64,000 nucleotides of DNA from a virus. The translations under genes and the position numbers were made by a program. Numbering within the stretch: the first letter of the stretch is position 1; each line of letters starts with the position of its first letter. The stretch spans positions 1 to 64,000 of the IMG/VR virus record IMGVR_UViG_3300025816_000008. One strand, given 5' to 3'. The notes under the pieces are model-generated. The model worked only from the letters and a program-made list of their open reading frames with translations, searched no databases and was not told where the DNA came from. Below are positions 1-8,814 of this stretch, piece after piece.

Positions 1-1
1 T

Positions 2-535
2 GGAACAGGTTTTACATCTGCAGCTTTATCTCAAGATGTTCTTATGACAAATGCCGGCGCGGTCACAATTCAAGAACATGCTGTAACCTATGATAAGATG
101 CAAGACATTGTAACTGCAAATAGAGTGCTTGGTAAAACATCAGCTGGAACAATTGAAGAAGTGCAAATTCAAACTGCTATGATATCAAATGATCAAGTAA
201 CTAACGATAAGCTAGCTAACATGCCGGCGAATACAGTTAAAGTAAATGCTACTGGTAGTGCAGCTGGACCGACAGATTTATTAATTGACGCAGATAGAGT
301 TCTTGGAAGAGATAGCATTGGAAATTTAAGTTCACTTCAAGTGACAGCTGGGATGATAGCACCTGGTGCTGCGGTGCCACCACAAGATGGTCATGCCAAT
401 CAATCTTTAATATCAAACGGTACATCGGCTGATTGGGCGCTTGTTACATCAACTAATTTGCATTCAGCTGTTACTTTAGTGATATATAATTCTGCTGGTA
501 CTGCTGTAAAGACTTTATACGGTGCGGGATCATAA
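2..535 (+). CDS. tail fibre/baseplate-associated repeat protein, 5'-truncated by window
   Basis: The reading frame is open to the left edge, so this is the C-terminal 177 residues of a longer protein; the first Met inside the window (position 44) has no ribosome binding site. The sequence is rich in Thr, Ala, Gly and Asn and contains a twice-repeated module with the core ANRVLGKT / ADRVLGRD, each followed by a Gly-x-(I/L)-x-x-x-Q-(I/V) segment and a Met-Ile ending. Modules of this kind are common in tail fibres of T4-like marine phages. The next structural gene starts 4 nt downstream, so the two are co-transcribed. I infer a virion adhesion or baseplate role; the specific protein is not recognised. 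Confidence 0.6.
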   Translation, partial: GTGFTSAALSQDVLMTNAGAVTIQEHAVTYDKMQDIVTANRVLGKTSAGTIEEVQIQTAMISNDQVTNDKLANMPANTVKVNATGSAAGPTDLLIDADRVLGRDSIGNLSSLQVTAGMIAPGAAVPPQDGHANQSLISNGTSADWALVTSTNLHSAVTLVIYNSAGTAVKTLYGAGS

Positions 536-538
536 ATT

Positions 539-1465
539 ATGGCAGTAAGAACTCCACTTAAACTTGATGGGAGTAATAATCTTATTGAGATGTCTACCGC
601 TGATATTGATAATATTAAATCTCAAATAATGTATTTGTATGGAACCAATCCGTCAGTTACATTATCTCAAGTTGCTACCGATGGTAGTTTAGATGCTATT
701 ACTGATACGAGGTTGCAAGCCGGGGCTATGAGTACTCATCCGGTTTCTACTCCAACAGAAGCAACCACGGCTGAACCGTCAACAGTAACTGTTACATATG
801 ATAGAATAGATGAGGCAACTGATGATACTACTGCATCAGTTGATACTAATAGTGTAGCATTTCCAATTTTTAATAATGGCGGAAATATTCAAGCGATGAC
901 TTTAACAGATATGTATGACACATTTATAAATCCAACCATTGATTTATTAATAGATGGCACTGATAGACCTGGAACATATAGAATTCATACCGCAACTACA
1001 TTAACTGATCATACTATTGTAAGCACAACGCCAGTTTATACCGATACTAGAGCTGACACAAGTTTGTACACGGCTGCAGGAATAACTGAAACATTAGATC
1101 AGCCAATTACTATTACAAACTTTTATTTATTTAAAACTAATTCTGGAGATGCAGTTGTACATCCGAAGCCAATATATATTAGAAATGCAGATGCTAATTT
1201 ACAAGAATATACTACAGCACAATCCGATGCGATATTATTAAATTGTATTCGTCACACTGCATCGGAAATAACAGGAAATAAAATACGATATAGAATGAAT
1301 GGAGCTGGGAATGCGCGAGGTTCAGGTATGACAAATACTATTTTAAATGGTTCTGGAGATTATCAAACTCGTTTTGTGAATGCTAATGACTATAGGGCAC
1401 AGGAATTTCCAGATGGTACTGCAGTAACAGCCGCGACGCACTATTTAAGAATTTATAAGGCATAA
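539..1465 (+). CDS. putative virion structural protein (tail fibre/baseplate region)
   Basis: A 308-residue protein beginning MAVRTPLKLDGSNNL, an N-terminus typical of structural proteins of T4-like marine phages. It is rich in Thr, Asp, Asn and Ile, has only one Cys (in the LNCIRHT segment near residue 236), and shows no signal peptide, membrane segment or catalytic motif. Its central region (about residues 110-270) has alternating hydrophobic and polar strands consistent with a beta-structured virion protein. It starts 4 nt after the preceding fibre-like gene. Function inferred from context and composition only. Confidence 0.55.
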   Translation: MAVRTPLKLDGSNNLIEMSTADIDNIKSQIMYLYGTNPSVTLSQVATDGSLDAITDTRLQAGAMSTHPVSTPTEATTAEPSTVTVTYDRIDEATDDTTASVDTNSVAFPIFNNGGNIQAMTLTDMYDTFINPTIDLLIDGTDRPGTYRIHTATTLTDHTIVSTTPVYTDTRADTSLYTAAGITETLDQPITITNFYLFKTNSGDAVVHPKPIYIRNADANLQEYTTAQSDAILLNCIRHTASEITGNKIRYRMNGAGNARGSGMTNTILNGSGDYQTRFVNANDYRAQEFPDGTAVTAATHYLRIYKA

Positions 1466-1469
1466 CGAT

Positions 1470-2087
1470 ATGTTTAAAAAAGAAAATATAGTTGAAGTAA
1501 GATGGACAAATGAGCAACAGGACACTATTTTAGTATTAATAAAAGATGGTGACAATAACTATGAAACTTTTATTGAAACAAATTCTGTTCAACATAAACA
1601 ACTAATAGATGTCGGATGGGACAATGAAAAAATTACAGAGGCTAGTGCTGAATGGAAAAAAGAACAATCTAGGGCTTTACATGAAGCCTTAACATATAAC
1701 ACTAGAGTAAAAGTAAGAGAAGAGCTCGATAAAATAGAAAAAGAGCATGATAGAAATAAAGCTGAGCTCGATGCTAAAAGCCAGGATATCATTAATTCAT
1801 GGAACGAAAAAATTGAAAAACTTCAATTAGAATTTATTACAAAATATACTGGTGTTAAATTAATGCATGAAAAACAGTTAAAAGACGTAGAAAAAATTAA
1901 TGCATCTAAAAATTCAGGTGATAGTGTAATAGAATTTATAATGAAAAATAATAAAAATACAAGTATTGTTAAAACACAAATAGAAAAAATTAGTGAATTA
2001 CCACACGTTGCTGAAAATAAAACTCTTTTAAATAAAGTTAAAAAATCAAAAACTCTTCTAACGGTATTATCTCATATAGCAAAATGA
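1470..2087 (+). CDS. coiled-coil protein of unknown function
   Basis: A 205-residue charged protein. Residues about 55-140 are dominated by Lys and Glu heptad-like segments (for example REELDKIEKEHDRNKAELDA), predicting a long coiled coil. The N-terminal 50 residues look like a small beta domain and the C-terminus is basic (KKSKTLLTVLSHIAK). It overlaps the next gene by 4 nt (ATGA), indicating translational coupling. It follows two structural genes and precedes a glycosyltransferase-like gene, so it may be a tail-associated or fibre-assembly factor, but no family is recognised. Confidence 0.5.
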   Translation: MFKKENIVEVRWTNEQQDTILVLIKDGDNNYETFIETNSVQHKQLIDVGWDNEKITEASAEWKKEQSRALHEALTYNTRVKVREELDKIEKEHDRNKAELDAKSQDIINSWNEKIEKLQLEFITKYTGVKLMHEKQLKDVEKINASKNSGDSVIEFIMKNNKNTSIVKTQIEKISELPHVAENKTLLNKVKKSKTLLTVLSHIAK

Positions 2088-2659
2088 ATATAATTTTTGT
2101 GAAGTGGGGTACTAAATACTCTAGTGATGATGTAAATAAATTATACCAATCTTTAAATCAGTATGCAGATAATGCCTTTTATTGCTATACCGAAGATTCA
2201 TCTAATATCAATTCAAATATTAATATTATAGATATTCCACCTAAACCAGCTTTAAAAAAATGGTGGAATAAACTAGCAATGTTTAATAAAGACTTTCCTA
2301 TTCAAGGAAATAACATGTTTTTTGATTTAGATTTAAATATCAATTCAAATCCATTCTACGTATTAGATAAAGTGAATTGGGATACTTTGACTATGGTTAG
2401 TCGAGAAGATAAAATTGATATGCTAAATCATTCACATCATCATTTTAACGTTTCTGTTAATTCATCAGTTCTTTGTTGGAATAGCAATAACAAAAAAATA
2501 CATGAAATTTGGAATAAATTTATTAGTTCTGGTTTAAAGGATTATTATTTAAGAAAATACGTAGGAATAGATAGATATATTGTTCATGAAGAATTTGAGC
2601 ATTCTACATTTCCATTTGATTATATAAGAGATGAAGTGATTACACATGCAAAACGTTGA
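2084..2659 (+). CDS. putative small glycosyltransferase (GT-A/GT8-like)
   Basis: A 191-residue protein. A KWWNKLAMF segment (residues 59-67) is followed by MFFDLDLNI with a DxD motif at D81-L-D83. This spacing is seen in GT-A nucleotide-sugar transferases, where the acceptor-side K-W/F-x-K segment precedes the metal-binding DxD. A later HxEF-like segment (EEFEHSTFPFDYIRDE) near the C-terminus also fits this phage family. It is shorter than a typical GT8 enzyme, so donor and acceptor cannot be predicted. It overlaps the methyltransferase-like gene downstream by 14 nt. Role in fibre or host-surface glycan modification is inferred. Confidence 0.6.
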   Translation: MNIIFVKWGTKYSSDDVNKLYQSLNQYADNAFYCYTEDSSNINSNINIIDIPPKPALKKWWNKLAMFNKDFPIQGNNMFFDLDLNINSNPFYVLDKVNWDTLTMVSREDKIDMLNHSHHHFNVSVNSSVLCWNSNNKKIHEIWNKFISSGLKDYYLRKYVGIDRYIVHEEFEHSTFPFDYIRDEVITHAKR

Positions 2660-3263
2660 AATATTAAGTAACGGTCTTTCAGCCGTCGAAAAACTTTATG
2701 ATCAATCGATGTACGGCCATGTCGATTTGTTCAGAATAAAAGATTTAGTTCATTCACTTAAGCCTAATCATTGGATTGGTAAACAATGGTTAGTTGATGA
2801 GCTTTTAAAAGTTTACGATGGAGATGGAATTATACATTGCGCAGGTGGATGGTATGGTTTAATAGCGTATTTAATAAAGCAAAAGTTTCAAAACAATACA
2901 GTTATTTCTTCAGATATTGATGAATATTGTTCAACTTTAGGTAAAGTATTATTTAAAGACAAGGGTATTAATTTTTATGATATGGACATGGCTATAGCCA
3001 GTATTAAAGGCGGAGATGTTTTCATTACTACAAGTGGAGAGCACATTGACAAAGAAGATTTAGTTAGTATAATCAATATGTGTAGTTATAAATACATCGT
3101 AATACAATCGAATGATTATTTTGAAGTGGATTCTCATATTAACTGTTCAGAAAACTTAGAAGAATTTAAGAATTATCTACAACCAACACTATCTAAAATT
3201 TATTACTGCGGTGAATTAAACTTAGGTAAATATAATAGATTTATGATAATAGGAGAAAAATAA
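2646..3263 (+). CDS. putative SAM-dependent methyltransferase
   Basis: A 205-residue protein with a Rossmann-like start: a strand IIHCAGGWYGL (residues 62-72) with the glycine-rich motif I, then VISSDID (residues 86-92) supplying the acidic residue expected to bind the SAM ribose, and GGDVFITTSGEHID further on. These fit a class I methyltransferase of the small kind found in phage accessory cassettes. The substrate is unknown. The gene overlaps the glycosyltransferase upstream by 14 nt and the unknown gene downstream by 1 nt, so the three are a translationally coupled set. Confidence 0.6.
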   Translation: MQNVEILSNGLSAVEKLYDQSMYGHVDLFRIKDLVHSLKPNHWIGKQWLVDELLKVYDGDGIIHCAGGWYGLIAYLIKQKFQNNTVISSDIDEYCSTLGKVLFKDKGINFYDMDMAIASIKGGDVFITTSGEHIDKEDLVSIINMCSYKYIVIQSNDYFEVDSHINCSENLEEFKNYLQPTLSKIYYCGELNLGKYNRFMIIGEK

Positions 3264-3754
3264 TGAAAGACCATAAATTTGTAACAGCTCATTTTATTGA
3301 TGAGCAAAGAATGAATGTACAATCATATTGGCTCAATGAGGAGACTTCTGATATTATTGAAAACATCACCGAAGTGAAAAAATGCAATGCGGCTTGGAAC
3401 GAGTTATTAACTCATATTACTATCGATAAAATACATGAGAATACATATGAAAATATTAGAGCTTCAGATCTTGCCTTTAAAGATCTAGTAGTAGATATTG
3501 CAAAAGAGAGAAATCTAGTTTATGACAAGGCTGATATAATGTCAGCTGACGTGTGGAAAGTAATTGCTGGTGTATTTGTTAAATTTAATCCAGAGAAAAA
3601 AGAAGAATTGTTTTTCTTAAAAATGGAATTATTTGAAAATGAAATTATAAAACAATGTACTGATCGAGAACTGAAAAAAGATTTAAGAAAAGCTACGGAT
3701 TTTGTTTCTGCGATTGAAGTTGCTTGTAAAATGTATAGATTAGTCGAAGGATAA
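3263..3754 (+). CDS. hypothetical protein in methyltransferase/glycosyltransferase cassette
   Basis: A 163-residue mostly helical protein (MKDHKFVTAHFIDEQRMNV start) with good ribosome binding (aggagaaaaata before ATG). The first half looks beta plus helix; the second half is amphipathic helix with many Lys and Glu. No catalytic motif is recognised. It starts on the last base of the methyltransferase stop codon and ends 15 nt inside the 3' end of the convergent glycosyltransferase gene, with no visible terminator between them. Confidence 0.5.
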   Translation: MKDHKFVTAHFIDEQRMNVQSYWLNEETSDIIENITEVKKCNAAWNELLTHITIDKIHENTYENIRASDLAFKDLVVDIAKERNLVYDKADIMSADVWKVIAGVFVKFNPEKKEELFFLKMELFENEIIKQCTDRELKKDLRKATDFVSAIEVACKMYRLVEG

Positions 3755-4534
3755 ACCAAATTCTTTATTGACATGATGAATAAAATATGCCGCTTCGTTT
3801 ACATTTGGATATAAAGGATCTAATATAAAATTCCACTGTATTTCTAAATCGTTATGCGGAACGTTATATCTTTCAAGGAGATAGCTAATAAAGACTTCGT
3901 TGTTATGAAAAAAGTATTTAGATATTTCTTCTGGAAACATACAATCAGTTTGAGCTTCATTTAGCATAATTTTCATTTCTTCTAAGTGTCTAGAAAATTC
4001 TAGTTTTTTTATAGACTGAGAATCTCCAATTATCACTCCAGTATTATAAAGTTTATTATGTCCAGATATCCCATCTAATAATAACATAGAATTTTTTGCA
4101 GCTGTTTTACAAAAAACGCTATGTTGATCAAACAAGTGTAGATGATCTTTATTATTTTTATTTCGAATTTCCCATGCAATTTCTTTTTTAGTTAATTCTC
4201 TTTTTAAAGGATGCATTGATATTTTAGTTAAATCTACTGATTGAAAAATATCTTTAAAGATATGTGGAACAATATCAAAATCTAAGTATAATATCTCATC
4301 ATACTCTTCAGCATATTTTTCAAGTAGAAATATTTTTTCAAACTGAATTGAATCATAATTAGTAATGTCTGTTTCATGCAAAACGTATTCAGCATTACAT
4401 TTTTCAGCATATGCGCGTTGAGTTTCTTTAAGGTTATCTTTATATTTTATAAATTGAGATAACTTATATTTGTTCGTACTTATTGCTGTCTGCTCAACAC
4501 AGCCGTTATATATGCTATAAACAATTCTTTTCAT
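3740..4534 (-). CDS. putative glycosyltransferase (GT8-like, DxD)
   Basis: A 264-residue protein starting MKRIVYSIYNG, a typical first beta strand of GT-A enzymes. The segment EEYDEILYLDFDIVP carries the DxD at D85-F-D87, and YNTGVIIG (about residue 162) matches the conserved N-T-G strand of GT8-like transferases. The C-terminal AAYFIHHVNKEF resembles the HxxxKEF ending of its upstream paralogue. It overlaps that paralogue by 20 nt and has an AAAGG site before its ATG. Donor sugar and acceptor unknown. Together with the upstream gene it is probably a tandem duplication. Confidence 0.7.
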   Translation of the reverse strand: MKRIVYSIYNGCVEQTAISTNKYKLSQFIKYKDNLKETQRAYAEKCNAEYVLHETDITNYDSIQFEKIFLLEKYAEEYDEILYLDFDIVPHIFKDIFQSVDLTKISMHPLKRELTKKEIAWEIRNKNNKDHLHLFDQHSVFCKTAAKNSMLLLDGISGHNKLYNTGVIIGDSQSIKKLEFSRHLEEMKIMLNEAQTDCMFPEEISKYFFHNNEVFISYLLERYNVPHNDLEIQWNFILDPLYPNVNEAAYFIHHVNKEFGLSFD

Positions 4535-5438
4535 ACCAAACCTTTGCCCACTTAAATTCTTTATTGATTATATGTATGAATGCAGTTTTCTCAGGAACAA
4601 AATTAAAATTGTCCATGAACCAATGCCACTTTCTATTTATTTTATTAATTTTAACATTATTTTCATAGCATTTTACTGCAAACAATGTTTCATTATCCCA
4701 TCCAAATATTTCTTGAATATACTTAGGCCATAATGAAAATTCGTCTTCTCTTAATTCCGTCATTATCTCTAAGTACTCATCAAACTTATCAAAATAATTT
4801 AACTCTTCTAGTTGTGTTTTTGTTATGCCAACGATACCGGTATTAAACACACATATTTCTTTCGGAGCTTGAAATGTTAATTCTTGCATCATTGCCCTTG
4901 AATTCCAGTATTTAGCAGTAGGACTTCTTACACTTGCATATTTTCTTCCATCTAAACGATCAGCTTCTAATCTGCGTATAGTATCCGGATTATCTAATTC
5001 ATCCTGCACGCCTATAGCATAAGGTCTTTCGGCTCTAATAACTATTCCGGCTGTTAAATTCCATGCATCAAAAAAATTCTCTTTCGTAATAGGAAGAACA
5101 TCAAGATCTAAATATAATATTTCTTCAAATTCTTCTTTAAGAACGTACATAAGATGAATTTTATAAAAATTAACAATGTTATACGTAGTTAAGAATGGAT
5201 ATTTTCGTTTATATTCACTATCAAATGCTTTCCATTGATCATCATATTGATATAATCTATATTCTATTCCAATAGAATCGGCGTATGATCTTTGTCTTTC
5301 AGCTAACCAGTTTTTATATAGAGCAAATTCTCTTTTTGATTTATCATTTTTAGATTCGGTTTCTCCTTTAAACGGAGGCTGCCAATCTAATTCTTTTTCT
5401 GGTATATCAATATATATGCTAAAGATAATTCTTTTCAT
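4515..5438 (-). CDS. putative glycosyltransferase (GT8-like, DxD), paralogue of downstream gene
   Basis: A 307-residue protein starting MKRIIFSIYID. The metal-binding DxD is at D111-L-D113 in EEILYLDLDVLP; CVFNTGIVGI gives the N-T-G strand, and the C-terminus has AFIHIINKEFKWAK, matching the HxxNKEF of the next gene. Residues 12-50 are an insertion not found in the shorter paralogue. It is the first gene of a two-gene minus-strand unit. A TGATATAAT extended -10 sits just upstream at 5455-5463, and a GAGG site precedes the ATG. It likely transfers a sugar to a phage fibre or host glycan (inference). Confidence 0.7.
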   Translation of the reverse strand: MKRIIFSIYIDIPEKELDWQPPFKGETESKNDKSKREFALYKNWLAERQRSYADSIGIEYRLYQYDDQWKAFDSEYKRKYPFLTTYNIVNFYKIHLMYVLKEEFEEILYLDLDVLPITKENFFDAWNLTAGIVIRAERPYAIGVQDELDNPDTIRRLEADRLDGRKYASVRSPTAKYWNSRAMMQELTFQAPKEICVFNTGIVGITKTQLEELNYFDKFDEYLEIMTELREDEFSLWPKYIQEIFGWDNETLFAVKCYENNVKINKINRKWHWFMDNFNFVPEKTAFIHIINKEFKWAKVWYEKNCL

Positions 5439-5454
5439 TATTATTCCTCGTAAT

Positions 5455-5463
5455 ATTATATCA
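5455..5463 (-). promoter_or_regulatory. candidate extended -10 promoter for the glycosyltransferase pair
   Basis: On the minus strand the spacer between the divergent genes reads TGATATAAT, an extended -10 element. The expected -35 position holds only a poor match. The predicted transcript starts roughly 10 nt before the GAGG site of the gene beginning at 5438. The same TGATATAAT occurs in the candidate gene 55 promoter at 63734-63742. Confidence 0.4.
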
Positions 5464-5492
5464 TATATATATGAATGACAGAAGGACTTAGT

Positions 5493-6146
5493 TTGGAAAA
5501 TTATAATAACACCGTTGTAATAACTGCTGATAGAAATGGAAGTACTGCTTTTATTGAAAGCATAAAAAGAAATAACTATAATAGCACAGTTGAAATAAAT
5601 TTAGGAGAATGTTTTAGTCAAGATTATGGAAACCCAAGTCCCAAATTTTGGAATGAGCAAATATATAAGCCACCCCAAGTTATTGATGCTATTAATATTG
5701 GTACCGGAAAACGAGTGATAGTGAAATGTTTAATAACTTGGAAAAATTTTAATGAGTCTTATTTTGATATAAAATCTAAAAGAAAAATATTTTTATATCG
5801 AAATATGTTTGACAGCTCTTTGAGTAATTGTTTGGGCCAAAAAATTGGAACTTGGCACAATGATATGAGTACTGATACGCATACTATATCCAAAGAATTT
5901 TTTATTACAGTATTAGAATATCGAATAAAAAAATATAATAAGTTTTTAGATAAAATTTTAGATTGGACGAATGAAATTGTATTATACGAGGAATATAATT
6001 TTAAAAGAAATATACCACTAAGAAAACATCCAGACAGAAAGAAAATTGTTAGTAACTATGATGATCTAAAAGAAATATACAATGAATATGCGCATACTAT
6101 TAATACTATAGAAAATGATATATTGCTTGCTAAAGCAACACTTTAG
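5493..6146 (+). CDS. putative sulfotransferase-like protein
   Basis: A 217-residue protein. The N-terminal strand-loop VVITADRNGSTAF matches the 5'-phosphosulfate-binding loop (xxxRxGSTxL) of Stf0/LPS-type PAPS sulfotransferases, and KIFLYRNMFDSSLSNCL matches the 3'-phosphate-binding strand-helix (hhRxxxxxxxxS). I choose the TTG at 5493 because GAAGGA lies 6 nt upstream; the in-frame ATG at 5475 (six codons earlier) has only AT sequence before it. It lies alone between minus-strand units and is followed 15 nt later by another plus-strand gene. Acceptor unknown; a second sulfotransferase-like gene lies at 13126-13821. Confidence 0.6.
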   Translation: MENYNNTVVITADRNGSTAFIESIKRNNYNSTVEINLGECFSQDYGNPSPKFWNEQIYKPPQVIDAINIGTGKRVIVKCLITWKNFNESYFDIKSKRKIFLYRNMFDSSLSNCLGQKIGTWHNDMSTDTHTISKEFFITVLEYRIKKYNKFLDKILDWTNEIVLYEEYNFKRNIPLRKHPDRKKIVSNYDDLKEIYNEYAHTINTIENDILLAKATL

Positions 6147-6161
6147 CGAAAGGATATAAAA

Positions 6162-6701
6162 ATGGTTAACAAAAAATTTACAACTGCATTATATGGCAGT
6201 TTAAAAAGACTAGTATGGGCAGATCATTTTTATGAAGGAGATTTATCCTTTTTAAATAACAGCTTTGATTCACCAGGAAAAGTTCTAGAATATTTACCGG
6301 TGTACGAATATATGTTTAATCAAAATAATAAATTCTATGTTGGCGATTTAGACCCTGAAGATATAAACGATTATCAATACAATCATTCATATGATTTAGT
6401 ACAAAAATATTTAAAACCTAATCCATATTACCGTGAAAAATATATAACTTCTTCTTGGATATTAGCAAGTGATAATAAAAATAATAAAGATCCTGCATAT
6501 TTAAAAAAAGTTCTTCAAGTTAAAGCAGAATTAGTTGATGTAATTGATTTAGGTGATAGTCGGAATTTTGACAATGTAAGTGAAATAATTAGGAAAATTA
6601 AAATTATTCAACAATCAAAATGCTATATCGGATCCTATGGATCTTGGGAAAATATTACGCGAATATACAATAAGCCGATTGCAGTATTATACCCCACGTG
6701 A
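6162..6701 (+). CDS. GT-B/heptosyltransferase-like fragment or small glycan-related protein
   Basis: A 179-residue protein with a good site (GAAAGGATATAAAA before ATG). The C-terminal segment CYIGSYGSWENITRIYNKPI resembles the donor-binding loop of family 9-type glycosyltransferases (C-h-I-G-s-x-S-x-x-x-H-h-A-x-h-x-x-x-P). The N-terminal half (ALYGSLKRLVWADHFYEGDL) also resembles the start of phage GT9-like proteins. It is too short for a full GT-B enzyme, so it may be a truncated or single-domain relative. It converges on the radical-SAM gene with a 15-nt overlap. Confidence 0.45.
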   Translation: MVNKKFTTALYGSLKRLVWADHFYEGDLSFLNNSFDSPGKVLEYLPVYEYMFNQNNKFYVGDLDPEDINDYQYNHSYDLVQKYLKPNPYYREKYITSSWILASDNKNNKDPAYLKKVLQVKAELVDVIDLGDSRNFDNVSEIIRKIKIIQQSKCYIGSYGSWENITRIYNKPIAVLYPT

Positions 6702-7721
6702 TATCGTTGTTCCATCAACTGAATCTAAATACCAAACTTCTATTAAATTAATTAAATTTTCGGCTTCACTATAGTTACGATAACCTTTAACTTTTTTAAT
6801 CTCTTTATTTAAATATAAAATAATTTTTTGTAAATCCTTAGAAGAAGAATGTTTTATCGTGACATGCGTTGGATATAGAACTGTGTTATACCATAAAGTG
6901 CAATTATGTTTTTCAGTGAATCGTACAAATTCAATCATTTCTTCCCAATTCATGTTCATTGGATTTACCATAATTGAAAGATTTCTTTTGTTACTATGAC
7001 AATATTCTTTAAATATTTTAAAATATTTCATTAGTGTATCAAAAGAACCGTTTATACGAATTTCTTCATATCTTCGAGGTATTAAACTGTCTATACTAAT
7101 GTTTAAATGGATATTGCATTTATCAAGAATACCTTGAACTCTTTTGTTATAAACCGTTCCATTTGTCGCAATGTTAACCTTCAATTCCGGTTTTAATTCT
7201 CCAACAATATCAAGAAGATCGAGCAATATTTTTTGCGCAAAAGGTTCACCGCCGTTTACTCTCAACTCTGTGAGGTGTGGTATAAATTCTTTCATTTGTT
7301 CTAAAAACGTATTATCAAAGATTTGCGGTAATGGTGGAAGCTTATCTCTGTTCTTTCGAATACCACTACTTAAAATTCCACTACACATAATACATTCTAG
7401 ATTGCATTGATTGCTTAATTCAATTTCCATCATGGAAGGCATATTATTTACTGGATAATTCTGATATGCTTTTGCAAGAGGCCATACGCCGTCATCAATA
7501 TCTTTTTTACATTCAATACATCTATTTAAAAATTTATTTTCCTGTAAAGCATCTCGATATTTCTGGAACTTATCACCTTTCCATATATCCATTAGTGATC
7601 TGTCTTTGCCCCACATATCACACGATCCTGGAAGTTTCCAACAAGGAGCTACTCTACCAGTAAGTTGAATATACATGTTATTGAAAGGTGCATTACATGG
7701 TGTTGTTTGACCGTAACTCAT
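6687..7721 (-). CDS. radical SAM protein with N-terminal twitch/SPASM-like [Fe-S] domain
   Basis: A 344-residue protein. Residues 1-90 form a twitch/SPASM-like domain with Cys at 9, 27, 68 and 71 for an auxiliary cluster. The radical SAM core follows, with the CxxxCxxC motif at C106-C110-C113 (CNLECIMC), the GGEP motif at 157-160 (ELRVNGGEPF), and the NIATNGT and ISIDS strands of the TIM barrel. Known members generate a 5'-deoxyadenosyl radical; the auxiliary cluster usually binds a substrate or relays electrons. It is the last gene of the long minus-strand operon and starts 29 nt inside the preceding radical-SAM gene. Substrate unknown. Confidence 0.85.
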   Translation of the reverse strand: MSYGQTTPCNAPFNNMYIQLTGRVAPCWKLPGSCDMWGKDRSLMDIWKGDKFQKYRDALQENKFLNRCIECKKDIDDGVWPLAKAYQNYPVNNMPSMMEIELSNQCNLECIMCSGILSSGIRKNRDKLPPLPQIFDNTFLEQMKEFIPHLTELRVNGGEPFAQKILLDLLDIVGELKPELKVNIATNGTVYNKRVQGILDKCNIHLNISIDSLIPRRYEEIRINGSFDTLMKYFKIFKEYCHSNKRNLSIMVNPMNMNWEEMIEFVRFTEKHNCTLWYNTVLYPTHVTIKHSSSKDLQKIILYLNKEIKKVKGYRNYSEAENLINLIEVWYLDSVDGTTISRGV

Positions 7722-8814
7722 TTTCTAATATCTCATTCCATTTAGGAAACGCTGTTGCAAAATCATTGTTTCTCATTTTATCATATTTAGTTATATGAGC
7801 ATAAAACTTATTTATGTGGTTTTCTCCGTCAAGCATCATGCGTCTCATGATTTTTTTTATTCTTTCATCTTGAGTATCTTTAAATTTATTGCAAATAATT
7901 TCTTTTACATCTATTGGTAAATTAGCTATGTTTAAATATGAAGGACTTTCTACATATTGAATTGATACCGGTGTGTTGAAATCATCTGCATATTCTAAAA
8001 ATTCATCGATGTAATATATATTATACCAATTCATGGTGCAGTTAAACATGATTTTACCATAAAAGTTTTTTGTAAATTTGATAAAGTTTTTTTCAATAAT
8101 ATTAAAATCAGATCCTTCTCTTTGATAATCATTTCTTTCGTAAATATCATCTAAACTAATTCGAATATCTAAATTAGATAAAGATTTTAATTGATTTACA
8201 AACTTATCATTCCAATGCGTGCCATTTGTTACCATTAAAGTTTTAATTTTATTAAGACCATGTTTATCAATATAAGTCATAATCTTTTTAATTTCTTCGT
8301 TTACAAAAGGTTCTCCACCCGCAAAAAGAATATATTTAGCGTCATTCAACCATTCATTTACGATTGGCTCATGATGTGTATCTATGATTTTGTGTTTTAG
8401 AAAATGTTTACGTACTTCAATTGTTTCAGTTTCTTTTGCTATTTGACTTGAATTAAATGATCCGCACATCCTACATTTTAAATTGCAAACATTTGTAGTT
8501 TTAAATTCAAAATATATTGGATTATCTTCTACTATAGGAGAGTTAAATTTTTTATCTTTGGCCCATCCATTAATTACACTTCTTAAACTTTCATTGCCTG
8601 ATTCTTCAGCAGTCCAACAGTCAGAACATGCTGCAGGTTTTTCATCATTTAAAAATTGAGTTCTTAAATCTTGAAAGTTTTGATTGTTCCAGCCTTCATC
8701 TATTCTTTCATTATCTAAATTTGATAAAGGTGTTTTATATCGACAACACGGGAGTAGTACCCCTCTTGGATCTATAGAAATATGAGTGAACGGAGCAGCG
8801 CAGAAATTTTTCAT
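7693..8814 (-). CDS. radical SAM protein with N-terminal twitch/SPASM-like [Fe-S] domain
   Basis: A 373-residue protein. I start it at 8814 because that ATG forms an ATGA overlap with the upstream stop and the auxiliary-cluster Cys begin right after it; the frame is open 16 codons further. Cys 5, 23, 24, 63 and 66 form the N-terminal twitch/SPASM-like site (CAAPF ... LPCCRYK ... CSDCW). The radical SAM motif is CNLKCRMC (C110, C114, C117), followed by ILFAGGEPF and LMVTNGTHW. It shares domain order with the downstream gene, so the two are paralogues. It may act on a peptide, sugar or small molecule; nothing in the sequence decides this. Confidence 0.85.
   Translation of the reverse strand: MKNFCAAPFTHISIDPRGVLLPCCRYKTPLSNLDNERIDEGWNNQNFQDLRTQFLNDEKPAACSDCWTAEESGNESLRSVINGWAKDKKFNSPIVEDNPIYFEFKTTNVCNLKCRMCGSFNSSQIAKETETIEVRKHFLKHKIIDTHHEPIVNEWLNDAKYILFAGGEPFVNEEIKKIMTYIDKHGLNKIKTLMVTNGTHWNDKFVNQLKSLSNLDIRISLDDIYERNDYQREGSDFNIIEKNFIKFTKNFYGKIMFNCTMNWYNIYYIDEFLEYADDFNTPVSIQYVESPSYLNIANLPIDVKEIICNKFKDTQDERIKKIMRRMMLDGENHINKFYAHITKYDKMRNNDFATAFPKWNEILENELRSNNTM

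Noticed and set aside
7171-7410. Plus-strand open frame inside the radical-SAM gene
   Set aside because: Antisense shadow of the well-supported minus-strand gene; no ribosome site or domain.
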